Of a stretch of DNA of 64,000 nt, positions 35,088 to 45,877 are shown piece by piece. The DNA is from Gonatopus flavifemur. Taxonomy: Eukaryota; Arthropoda; Insecta; Hymenoptera; Dryinidae. How positions within the stretch are numbered: position 1 is the first letter of the stretch; the number at the start of each line of letters is the position of its first letter. The notes beneath the pieces were generated by a model that was not told the DNA's origin, did no database searches, and was given only the letters and a program-made list of their open reading frames with translations. Where the stretch lies: contig JAFFJZ010000003.1 of the NCBI GenBank assembly GCA_018340375.1, positions 11,470,001 through 11,534,000 of the forward strand, given 5' to 3'. The translations under genes and the position numbers were made by a program.

Positions 35088-37245
35088 TTTCGAGATAAAG
35101 GTGTTAGGGGGTTGCAGGCTGCGACTGACAGCTACATTTATACGTTTCGCGGATTTTCCATATCGAGATTTGTCGAGTGCACACGGTCGGCGGAGTTAAC
35201 GTCGCCATGCGCGCGAGCGTGACTGCAAATAACGTCAGGAGGATTTGTATCTGTCAGAAGTTGCGGAGCTGGTTGCTACGTGCCATGAGCTACCATGCCC
35301 ATCTACAAAACTCTCGCATCCATCTCCTTCTTCTTCTGCAACCGTCACTTTATGTTGAAAATTGTCTGGATGATGAAGTACATGTATACCCATGCAAAAT
35401 TTCCCAGCTCTCTCGATTTCTTATCTTTCGATTCGTATTAATCCAAGTGTTCGAGTAATCGAATACCCTGTGTGAAGAATGAAAAACAGAGATGGAGGAT
35501 ATAATTCCTAAATATTCACTTCAATGCAGAGAAATGTTCTTCGCGGAAAATATTTGTGAATCATCAGGAATAGCATTGAAATATAAAAATTCTGACATCT
35601 ACAGCTCGCGGGCTGTGGTTGGTCGCTTCGCGTTCTCTTCTTTTCTTTTTTTTTCTTTCTTCAAGCACCCCTGGGGCCTCGACTCTGATAGAGTTGCCAC
35701 TGGCTTTCCCATATCCGCATACATACACGTATATACACTCATACATATATACATCAGCCACCCTTATCATATTTTTGCATATCATACTTCAGTGTCCTCG
35801 GAGCCTACACCTTTCTTTTTCTCCTTCTCCTTCTCCATCTTTCTTTCTTCTTTTTTGCAAGAACAAAGAAGAAAAATACTGAAACGAAGAAACCCACAAA
35901 GACCGTTGGAAGATAGATGAAATATTGATCTTTATTTTGCATTTCTTGTTGTCTTTGTGATACACGTTACGATTTAAACACGATCCTTCGTAACGCGAAT
36001 GGAAGTTTCTTATCGTTATATTATCATTTCACATCTCGTTGTAACGTATATATGTTCTTTTCGGTTTGTACATGTTTGTTCTCCTCACCGCTATCGATTA
36101 CCGCTATACCGAGAGTGGGAAAGAGTTTCAATTGTACACTGCCTCGTATGAACTCAATTTCATAATCGAATGATTTTTGTAGAATATGTCGACGTTAACG
36201 ATTTGAAAAAAAAGAAAAAAACAAAGAGGAGTACGAGGAAGAGAAAAAGAAACCATAGAGGAAGCATAAAACGAACACCGACCCCTGCATCCATGAGAAA
36301 TCGAGTATGAAAAAGATTTGCATGCGATTCGAATATAAGCTTGCTGAATATATCCCTGGGTATGGTATAAGTATTTCATATAAGAGGTCGTTGCTGTACC
36401 CCGCGCGTATAAGAAGACACTCCACCCCTTCCGCGGTGCTTGCCATTGCGCGAGTATAGAAAAACCTGGTTGGGAGAGAGAAGAAAAAAAAGAAAGACAC
36501 GCCAACTCAGCCCTGTAGCCCGCTAGATCCACCGGAAATCAACCCATACTTCGTTATCTTATTCGTATTTCGATGCGAGTTTTATCATGAATATAGTGGT
36601 GTTAACGAGATAAAGTTCCGTATTGAGAAATGAATGAGGAGATTCATGTATATATTGTGATGAGATTTTCCCGGGGAAATTTTACATGTATTCTTTATTC
36701 TCAAAGTTATTTTGGAAAAAATACTTCATTCAATATTTTCTGTTTAGAGTATTTTTGCTGGGGATTTTGTTTTCAATATAAACAGAATTTAAACCAATTT
36801 AATGATTTATTTAAGATTATTCCACTATCAATGTACACGTATAGTGTACATCTTATATTGAATATACAGATATACCTCAAAATACAGTGAATTTCTTGCA
36901 TTTCGAGTCGACGAGCGTATTTGAATATATAGGGCACAGAAGATGGAACTTCTCGATGGAATATCTCGGGCGAATAGTACGAATAAAGGATGAAAAAAAT
37001 GGAATATAGTATAAGGATATGAGAATGCATGCATGAGCTGTGCACTACAATGTTTAATAATAATATAAATATGGCCAGCCCAAGTTCTTCGTACGTTCCG
37101 TAGAATACACTTTGCTATGGGGCAAATATGTGCCCCACGAGCTTACTCGTTCAATACGAGCTCCTCGTTCAACTATGAAATTGACAATTCTGCGTCGTTT
37201 TCTCAGCAACTTCTTTCTTCCTGCCCTCCATCTCCTTATACTACA

Positions 37246-37260
37246 ACCACCACCACCACC
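37246..37260. repeat. (ACC)n microsatellite
   Basis: Five ACC units, followed by a looser CTACTACT stretch. Confidence 0.75.
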
Positions 37261-37801
37261 AACACCTCTACTACTATTTTCTCACTATCTTTCGGAGCAC
37301 CACTTTTCTCCTATACTTGTCACAATATATGCGCGCTCGACGTTGGCTATTCCCTTCTTGAGATTTCCAGTTCATAAGAAGTATATGATAATGAAGACGT
37401 TCGTAAAAAAACATCTTTCCGATTCAATCAAGAATCTTTTCTCATATCCGACACGTAATGAGAATACGTATTCCTTCCTTCCCGTTCCTTTTCATTTCTT
37501 TCTGAAAACATTTAGTGAAAAAATATAGTGAGAAAATCGTTTTTTTTCCTCTTTGACATTCATCTTTTTCCACCCTCCCACGTATTTCACCAAACAATTT
37601 CGTAGCTAGACACATAGGGAAATGTGTGAATGCAGCATATACGTGTATAAAGGAAAGTATGTCTCGAGATTCTAAGTTAGATCATCGTGGCTCCATTTTC
37701 TTAGCTGGCATTTTTCCCTTTCTACACTATACACTACAGTTGGCTCGTGCGAGCCCTTCAAGTATGAGTTACGCGGCACCCCTTACGTTTTCCTTTTTCC
37801 T

Positions 37802-37825
37802 TTCTTCTTCTTCTTCTTCTTCTTT
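37802..37825. repeat. (TTC)8 microsatellite
   Basis: Uninterrupted TTC units inside a longer CT-rich tract. It yields the polyserine/leucine-rich peptides predicted here. Confidence 0.85.
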
Positions 37826-38170
37826 TGCTTCTATTCACTTCACCCTGCTTCGTTTCATCATTTTATCTCACATTTGTGTATATGTATGGGTGTATGTATG
37901 TACGTTTACAAGGCGTCCCTCTACATCGCGGTTGTTCGAGTAAAATAGCGAGACCATATTATTCGTGCGGTTGAGTGGGCCCCCATATTTCTCTGTTTAA
38001 AAATTTTCCAACCTCGATGTGATTGTCTCCACGTGCACTCGAAAATACGGCAAAAGGCTAGGAAGATGGTGGATCGGACGAATAATTTTATCTCTAATAG
38101 TTATAAAAGTAAAGCTTTCCTTTCTTTTCGTACAATAAGATTGTTTTCCCTCACATTTTTCAACTAAATA

Positions 38171-38985
38171 CACTGTGGAAAATATGAAGAGTTTTTCCTC
38201 ACTTGAATATCAGATTTCATCCCCTGATCGTAAGGGGATTGCTTTTGCATCAAGAATAGCCCGGTCGGAAATTATCATAGGGTTAACCTGACATATGGTG
38301 AGGACCTAACAAGGTCATCCGAAATAGGGTATACCTGCTGAAATCCTAATCAGGATTGGATGTGGATGCCCCACGTAGGGATGAGCCCAATTGATTCTAA
38401 ATAGGTTTGCCTTAAATTATCCTAGAAGGTTGAAATAGGTTTTCCTCGCTGTAATCTCATCAAGACCTTGTTAGGTTATTCTGAGATTATGAATAAAGTG
38501 AATGCAAAAATGTCTCAATTTCAGATTATATACTCCTTGGTGAAATAAATTTTGTCTAAATTAGGAAAATATTTCTGGATAAATGTCAACTGTGCATATC
38601 TTCCGAGTTAGATCTCTCCATGACGAATACAACATTTTTGGGTTGTGAATTTCTTGTTCCTATCCTAATTTCAATTTATTCTGGACGTTTTGGTATGAGA
38701 TTCCGCATCAAATCCTTATTAGTCCTGTCTCATAAGGTCCTCATATTAGTAAAGCGTGACATGACTTGTCAGGTCCTGACGAGGTTGCCTTACCAGGACC
38801 TGGGCTGGATCAAAGTTGACCTGATCTGGTCTTTGGAGTAAATTTCTAGTCGGGAGGGGAATTTTTCTCCATTTTGACAGATTATTCTGCTTTCTGGGTG
38901 TTGAATCTTTCTGGAGGATCAAAAAAACAAACTCTACCAACTCAAAGGCAAAAGTCCTCATAGACGATATTTGCTGCCGCACCAT
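38171..38985. mobile_element. MITE family A copy 2, split by a family C element
   Basis: The left part, 38171-38258 (CACTGTGGAAAATATGAAG, GATTTCATCCC, TTTTGCATCAAGAATA), and the right part, 38857-38985 (TTCTGGGTGTTGAATCTTTC, CTCTACCAACT), match the two halves of copies 1 and 3. TA precedes the left end (38169-38170). The intervening 38259-38856 belongs to family C. The break is at nearly the same point, after CATCAARAAT, where copy 1 was entered by family B. Confidence 0.55.
38259..38856. mobile_element. MITE family C copy 4 (long, about 600 bp)
   Basis: The left end is GCCCGGTCGGAAATTATC. The right end on the other strand is CTCCCGACTAGAAATTTAC. The interior has several inverted pairs: GGACCTAACAAGGTCATC near 38300 against AACCTAACAAGGTCTTG on the other strand near 38470, and CAGGTCCTGACGAGG with CCAGGACCTGG in the right half. 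It is longer than the other copies and may be a composite of two or three small elements. Confidence 0.45.
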
Positions 38986-39029
38986 TTATTGAGGGGAGTT
39001 ATTGAGAATTCAAAGAATTCTCATCTACC

Positions 39030-39396
39030 CTTTGAATCTGAAAGAGTGGAAAATCACGTGTTTCACTCCACTAAGTCTCGAAAGTGAGCCAGTTAGTGTT
39101 TCGAACGAGAACGAGACTGGTCTTGTTATCGATTTCGAGATTCTCGACTCGAGACCGAGAGTGAATCGAGATCGAGATCGAGACCCGGTCAATCTCGGCG
39201 TGACGAGACGAGACCGAAACACTAGAGCCAATCCACTTCGAGTGAATCCTTTCGGAAGAATTGAAGCGGCTGTGAGTTTCTAACCTGAAACTTCAGAATA
39301 TCTTTCTAAACGACTGGAAATTTCACTGGAAATTTCGATAAGCTCACTTTTGACTGGCCAAAATGTGGAATCTCACTCTCAAAATTTTCAGAGAGC
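39030..39396. mobile_element. MITE family B copy 2, interrupted by a hAT-like MITE
   Basis: It matches copy 1 (1970-2210): TTTGAATCTGAAAGAGTGG, AAATCACGTGTTTCACTCC, CTAAGTCTC, then after the insertion CCACTTCGAGTG, CTCACTTTTGACTGGCC and ATCTCACTCTCAAAATTTTC. The segment 39094-39224 plus one target duplication is absent from copy 1. Confidence 0.6.
39094..39224. mobile_element. 131-bp hAT-like MITE with 8-bp target duplication
   Basis: The left end is TAGTGTTTCGAACGAGAACG. The right end on the opposite strand is TAGTGTTTCGGTCTCGTCTC. The flanks are GAGCCAGT (39086-39093) and GAGCCAAT (39225-39232), an 8-bp duplication with one mismatch. The related family B copy 1 shows the unoccupied site AAGCCAGT at 2032-2039 followed directly by CCGCTCCGAGTG. 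An 8-bp duplication and TAG-type ends are features of the hAT superfamily. The interior is GAGATC/CTCGA-rich, so the 93-codon frame at 39002-39283 and its antisense are artefacts (R/D/E-rich). Confidence 0.75.
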
Positions 39397-40462
39397 AGAA
39401 AATATAGAAGCAACCATAGAATAGAAAATTTGAGGCCCAGAATCAAGATTATTCAGAAATCAACAACCTCTTTCTTGGTCTGTGACATCGAATATCTCAA
39501 GAACTGAACATCAGGGACACTTTTCCAAAAATCAGGATTCAAGTAGGAATGAAACTAAATTCGTTAAGTGATGTTGCATAAATTTATCAGTTGAAGTTCT
39601 AGAAAATTGATGGGAAATGCATCACCCACTCTTCATTACACTTGACTACAAGATTTAATACAAAGTGCTGGAAAAATGATTGAAAACCAAGGACATTTAC
39701 ACCTCACAACATAGTTTCAAGGGATCCTCAGAATCTAAAATATCTTAATATATGAAGCTCTATTCCTCATATACACCCTCTCCATGTATTCAACTGTATA
39801 TTCAACTCAAGTATAAACCTATCTCTTCCTCGAATCAAAAACATCATCTCTCCAAATTCAAATTCCCAATGCTACGTCCCACTATTTTCTACCTTCAAGT
39901 AGAAATCTTTTTACACGTACACATACATGTGGGAAATGATGAAAAATCACTCACGTATGTGCTGGCGTATACATGTGAAAGAATGGTATGTTGCGGGGAC
40001 AAGATCCCAAGGGAGGAGGTTCCAAAGATAGGCAGAATGGTGTGTCTGCAAAATATGTATGCCTCCAGGATACTTCTGTGATATCCAAGGAAAGTCGAAG
40101 ACGTTATGAGAATTTACTTCGTGCGCTGCACGAAAACGAAAAATCATATTCTTCTTTCTGTAGAATTTTCAATACGGGAATAAAATATACAGGACGTTCA
40201 AAAATTGATACCTCATCATACACTTTAACACCAGTCAAATCATTTTTAGAGTTTTCCTTTCCCTCAGAACCAACATTTATAGGATAGAGATTGAGATGCC
40301 ACAATTGATCACTTTTGGAAGGATTTTACATCAGATTCAGACATTTCATTTCAAGTATTTCAAGGGATAACCGCTCCTATGAAATCATTCGGTGACTCAG
40401 GGATGAGACAAAATCATTTCGATTCAAGGTCAGAACTTCTTATATTTGCGCGTGACCCATCA
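39397..40462. other. gene-free stretch
   Basis: No gene is recognised. Two overlapping 99-109-codon plus frames (39752-40081, 39988-40287) have unremarkable composition and no motif. Confidence 0.5.
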
Positions 40463-40726
40463 TCTCGAACAGAAATTCATACTGAGCGTTCGGTCATGAC
40501 CAGATTCTGGTCCTGATATGAAATGTAACGGATCGTTGTATCAAAGCCCGATGGAACGAACTGAGATAGGGTATGCTAAATTACAAACCGATCTGGACCA
40601 GGTCTAGTTAAACCTAATCAGGCGTACCTAATCGTGGTCTTACCAGGACCAGATCGGGTGTGCGGAAGAAAGGTGAGTCCCATCATATTGAACATGAGGC
40701 TGAACATAACATTTTTTTACTCGGGA
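40463..40726. mobile_element. possible MITE family C copy 5
   Basis: The left end is CTCGAACAGAAATTCAT. The right end on the other strand is TCCCGAGTAAAAAAATG. Inside, GATTCTGGTCCTGATA faces GATCTGGTCCTGGTAAG, and a third GATCTGGACCAGG lies between. The termini are more diverged than in other copies. Confidence 0.4.
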
Positions 40727-40779
40727 TCGTTAGTGATGGATCATACTTGTACCAATGACAGGAAACTCATCTCTAACGA

Positions 40780-40866
40780 CACTGTGAAGAGAACTGGAAA
40801 CTGGAATTAAGGTTAACAACTTCCAGTGGAAAAACTGAAATTTTCCAGTAAACATTATCTACAGTG
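40780..40866. mobile_element. 87-bp inverted-repeat element
   Basis: CACTGTGAAGAGAACTGGAAA at the left faces CACTGTAGATAATG then TTTACTGGAAA on the other strand at the right. CCAGT/ACTGG words fill the middle. The termini are close to those of family A. Confidence 0.45.
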
Positions 40867-41928
40867 TATTTAACAATAACCATACTTCGGTCGATTGTTG
40901 GTTGTGTCTGAATCACTGAAACCCTTGTGCAGGTAAAAGCGTTTAGAAAGTTCAACTAAAAGATTAAAACACTTGAAGGGCTTTGGAGTAAATCCATTGA
41001 ATCTTCAGTCGAGTCAACTCACTTTCAGAATTCGATAGGGTGAAAAAGCTGTATGAATCATAGTTCCTTCACCTTATGAAATATAGACTAGACTTGACAT
41101 TTTACTTCGAATTTCTTGAATTTCTCCCAAAACCCAGAAGAAGTTTGTGACGAAAATGAATGTCATCTAAATGTGGTTATTCTTGATTATCAAATCAGCG
41201 ATTCCAGGTTACGAGGTAAGGAAGAAAAAAAGGATGAATTAACATAATCCGCTCGCATCTTTCATTCGCGACAACACCCTCCGTACCCTGCCCTCCTTTC
41301 TCTCTGCGCTTTTATACCCATTACGACTCGACGCGTCCCTTTGAAATAACATCACGCCTTGAGAAAGACCCTGACCCACCTCAAGAACTTTTACCAAGTA
41401 CTTCCTAGTCACTTCTTCCTTTTCCTCTCCTTCTCTTTTTCTCTCTTCCTCCTTTTCATTCTCTCTATCGTTGAACTAACTTACCTGAAGTTAACTTTCT
41501 CAAAGTAACGAGAAACGTGCTTTCACTCTCGGATGAGAAGTGAAGTGCAACTACCCACATCGTCTCAGGTAAAAAACTTTTCAACTCTATTTTACATGTA
41601 AACATTCTTCGCGTGATTCTCAAGGCAATGAATCATGTTTTTGTTTTTCTAAATCTTTTGCATCTTGGATGCACGGAAATGTCGATTTCCATCGTGGTTT
41701 TGTTCAAATTTTGATAAAGTATTCTGTCTTCCGAGTGTCTGATGCTTGAAGAATTGAAGGAAGAGTTCACAAAGTCACAGTGAAAAATTTCTCGGCGCCA
41801 TTTTTCGGGAAAGAATTTCATAATGATTTTTCCAAGTGTTTGATGAACAATTAAAATTTGCATCAAACTTATATAACTGCTTTGTGTATTCACACTCGTC
41901 GATGTCATGATGATGATTATGATATTCC
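40867..41928. other. gene-free stretch
   Basis: No gene. 41385-41470 is about 75 bp of nearly pure pyrimidine, followed at 41567 by a donor-like CAG-GTAAAA. No exon can be asserted. An isolated octamer ATTTGCAT lies at 41856-41863. Confidence 0.45.
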
Positions 41929-42111
41929 TACTGTAAAAAATGTGGGAAGTTTTTCACCGCAATGTCGATGAATTGTTTCTCCATCAAAAATGAAGGATTT
42001 TTCCCCTACTTTGAGGAATTATTTTGTTCTTTGGATGTTAAATCCTTCAAAAATGAAGGAAAAGTCTACTAAATTATGGCGAAAAATTCCACAATCATTT
42101 TTCACAGTGCA
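41929..42111. mobile_element. MITE family A copy 3 (uninterrupted)
   Basis: It runs from ACTGTAAAAAATGTGGGAAG to GAAAAATTCCACAATC and ATTTTTCACAGTG, an inverted CACTGTGAAAAAT-type end. It reads CATCAAAAATGAAGGATTTT without a break, where copies 1 and 2 carry other elements, so it is the reference empty site. 183 bp, non-coding. Confidence 0.65.
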
Positions 42112-43187
42112 TGTGTACCGCAATGTCAAATTTTTTATAAAAAATGACTGCACGGTTTGAACACTCCGAGGATATCCAAATCGAAACTTGGATCCACAGT
42201 CTGACCATTGCGCTTTGAAAGTAGCTGTGGGTATCTCAGCTCAGCCAATATTTGTACACACAAAACAACACTGTTCTTTGGATTCTCAAATTCTACTTCC
42301 ACAGCCCATCATTCAAAGGTGTATTAAATCTTCAGAGCATTCAATGTATTTTCCAGCAACTCTTCAATGTCGTAATTACAAAATTCGAAGAACTGAAAAA
42401 TGATTTTTCATATTTCCCTAACCATTCGTCGATGATTCCGGCCCTAACTCTATCGCCATACATCCTATTTGAATAAGCAATTTTATACCTATGCATCTAG
42501 AATACTGTAAACAGGATGTAATAGGATGCTGAATTGACTCCATCTTCTTCTCTGTCGAGTTCTATGTATAAGCATCTGTCATGGCGTCGCAACGTCATCC
42601 CCTTTTTCTGCCCCAACGTGAAACGACATACGTGTATGCGCCGAGAGAGCATGCAAGACTTGTGTATGCATAGTGGAACGTATGGGTGAATCTATATATT
42701 CTCACATCCAAAGTGTATATGTATTACATAACACACGTTTCGCCGTCTTTTCTCAGGCTTCGGTCTCTCTTTCCTTGGAAACGTAAAATTACTTGAAACG
42801 CAAAATCGATAGTCGCGCGATATTCTTTCGCGCTATGTGCGCTCCGCTTCTTCTCCTTCTTTTCCTCTTTGTCTTGTTCCTCGGTACCGCCAGCAGCGGT
42901 ACCAGCAGCACCGCTAGCGAAATACGAATAGGCTATTTTGTCATTGTTCTATAATACACGAGATGATCAACGATCGTAAAATCTGATGTGATTGTCGCTG
43001 TAGGTTTTTCTCTTCAAACTTAATACCCTTCTGATGAAATCGTGAAAAATATCCCTTTCTCTTTTTCCTCAACTTCAATTCCATTACTTCTTTTTATAGC
43101 TGAGACGTTATTACTGGAAATTTATTATCGGATCATCACATTTCGAAATTTACTACGATTTTCATGAACGATATGAAATGTTATTTG

Positions 43188-43201
43188 TTTTTTTTTTTTT
43201 T
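43188..43201. repeat. poly-T run (T14)
   Basis: Fourteen consecutive T. No adjoining retroposon body is recognised. Confidence 0.8.
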
Positions 43202-43594
43202 CAAATTAATTTGTCTAGAGCCTGTGAATGAGGTGTGTTTTTGTAATACATATTTTCAGTCAAGTCCTGTTTGACAAATATGTATAAGAACTATGAATGA
43301 TGAGATAAAATAATAAAAACATGCAAGTCACTGACGAGTATTCAATATTAATAATTCCACGCAAAGGAGAGTATATTTCCTTTTATTTCCTCGAGATGGT
43401 ACGTGCGTGTATTACAGAAAATAACGTCCACTAATCCACCATTCGGTATGAAAAAGTAATAGGTACGTATCAAGTCGGCAAATGTGTAATTCCAGTGTCT
43501 CATTGTCATTGCGACGTCCATAAAGTGCCGATAATACGTGCATAATAACCAGCTTTTCATATCAGAAAGGAGGCCTCGAAGAAGTCGAAGAAAA

Positions 43595-43647
43595 TAGTAG
43601 TAGTAGTAGTAGTAGCAGTGGTAGTAGTCGTCGTCGTCCTCGTCTTC
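43595..43647. repeat. (AGT)n-(CGT)n microsatellite
   Basis: About seven AGT units, then AGC/GGT variants, then TCGTCGTCGTCCTCG. Confidence 0.85.
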
Positions 43648-45770
43648 ATACTAGAAGTAGTTGGAGAGGCGAACGTAAAAAGGGATTCGCTCGGAGTAAT
43701 ATGATATGGGAGATTGGGATGCGCTAGGGGTGGCGGGTTGTGATGGGTCGAGGGATGGAAGCCCCGGTATGAGAGTGAGAAGATGGTAAAGGGTATGGCA
43801 CACTGTATGTCGCAGTAATCTTTTACGGTCTATCTTGCATCACGTTGGCGTGTGAGCTTGCACTGTCCTGGATTACAGGTCTTTTCAGTTTCAACCATGA
43901 ACTTATTTCATATATTTCTTGAATAATTTAATCAACATTCATTCGTTCAGAAATGATAAACTCAAGTATAGAAATTTCAAATTTATAGACTGGAAATTAT
44001 AAAAATAATCATACGATAATGAACACGTTACAAACCACGATCTAATCAACAAAAACGAATTTTGAAGAAGATCTTCACGAGACATCGAAAGCCATATATT
44101 ATATTGTCGCAGTTGAAATGAATGTAAAAGAGGTTTTAATGAATATATATTTAAAATATGACTTGATGCGACCTGTAGCATAAAAGAACAACTCAAAAAA
44201 CCCCATCTCCGGTACCAGGTTCTCTCTTGGGATAAAGGATCAAGGATCCTGGATGCAATGCACACGTATATCCTTATCTTATATCCCTGCCAACCAACCA
44301 CCATCACCGTCGCTATCCACCTCCTCTTTTCCTCCCCGTTTGAACACCACCCACTCGCCCATCAACTCATCTACCAAGTTTCGCAGAATGGCGCGCCCTG
44401 TGTGCTTGCCTAATATCAGGCATCATCGCTCATCCTTTGTATATACATATATACGATGTATCTATCCGCTTTCTTAAGCACCGTTCCAAGGACACCCGGG
44501 CTTGTCGACTTTGGTAAAAGATGGGAAAAAGTCATAACATCGTCTTGCGGTGGTATTACGATGCAACCTGTCTCGGACAATCACGAATAAAATGATGCCC
44601 TCATTTTTTATGTAGAATATGTGACGAACTCTTTTGACGATATCCCGTAATCGAGGACCGTGAACATAATACACAGCTTTATCGATCAAATAAATCTTTC
44701 TCATCGTATCAAAGGAAATATATTTATATGAACACATCCACATTCAGATATTTGAAATTTTGAGGAATTCTCTTTAAATCCCGAAATCTCTTCGAATGAT
44801 GTGAAAGAGATATGAGTTCCGTAAGATATCATTAAATTATATGTGCACCGATGGTTCCATATGCTGCATAAGGATTTCCATGATAACATCTTTCATTTTC
44901 TTTTTGCTTTCCTCTCTCTCTTTCTCTCCCTCTCTTCCGCTTTTCCCTCCATATTTGTGAATATGATCTGGTATACGTAGGAATATAAGGGTCTTACTCG
45001 CGTTGGGTATAGCTGCTTTTCCAAGTCGGTCGTTTCCCTGAAACTCAAGTCGAAGAGTAGTACCTCTACCATCACCATTGCCACCCTCCTTCTCCTCCTT
45101 TATTTCTGCTTTCTACATTTTCTGTTTTTGTACGTTCCTTCGTACGAAGGATGAAGGAAACCAAGATGACTGGGCCAAAATAGGATTTTGCGTATTTCAG
45201 CAGACGTCAGGACCATTATTATCAAAGTAAAGATACAGAAAAGAAACGGAATAAAAATCAAAGGAGGAAAATGTGCGGGATTACCGTGGCGAAAGGTGAA
45301 AGAGATGCAGGGAGAGAGGACACATCGTTCGTGAGAAGGCAGACAAATATCCTTCAAGAGAAAACAATGACGATGGAAGGAAGAAGAGAAAATAACTCGA
45401 CGTTGTTACGTTTGATACAATTGATGTGTTGTATGCCGCTGTTGCAGCATCTCATGGTGATTACGTTGAAATCGAAATGTACGAGGAAAGAAACTTTTGT
45501 ACGTCAGAGAAGACATTATTTTGTACTCGCTTCGTGAAAAAATCTTTTAAAAAAAGACAATAAATCACATTTCCTCGATTCTTTTTTATTTCATCGGTAA
45601 CAACAAATATCGAATGGGGATTGTTATATTGGAGAATAAAAAGTAATAGCGGAATATGGTGAAGAGGAAGAAATGTGTGTACGTAAAAAGAGGAGGTATG
45701 AGGGGAGCTTTCGTGAGGGATGATATTGAGTCCCCGTCAACAGCATGTGTGACGTAGCCAGGGAAGTAGC

Positions 45771-45877
45771 TCCTTCCTCTCTCACTCTTTTTCTCTTTTT
45801 GCGTTTTTTTTTTCTTTCTTTCAAGTGGGAGAGGAGTAGAAAAAGGAGGAAAAAGAGGAAGAGAAGAAGAAGAAGTA
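45771..45877. repeat. adjacent polypyrimidine and polypurine tracts
   Basis: About 50 bp of almost pure C/T with a T10 run (45771-45822) are followed, after CAAGTGGGA, by about 40 bp of almost pure A/G (45833-45876). On one strand the two halves are broadly complementary in type, so the region can fold on itself or form triplex-like structure. No exact unit repeats. Confidence 0.65.

Larger units (their letters stand above)
34774..38170. other. gene-free stretch with CpG-rich and CT-rich blocks
   Basis: No gene is recognised. 34990-35090 has AAGC and TTTC simple repeats and then a CpG-rich block to 35290 that could be regulatory. 35800-35870 and 37200-37260 are CT- or CCA-rich. The 142-codon (35492-35920) and 134-codon (36128-36532, minus) frames sit on such low-complexity DNA and contain no motif. 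An isolated POU octamer lies at 36316-36323. Confidence 0.45.

Noticed and set aside
39002..39283. 93-codon plus-strand frame with R/D/E-rich centre
   Set aside because: It is the GAGATC-rich hAT-like MITE in translation; the antisense frame is open for the same reason.
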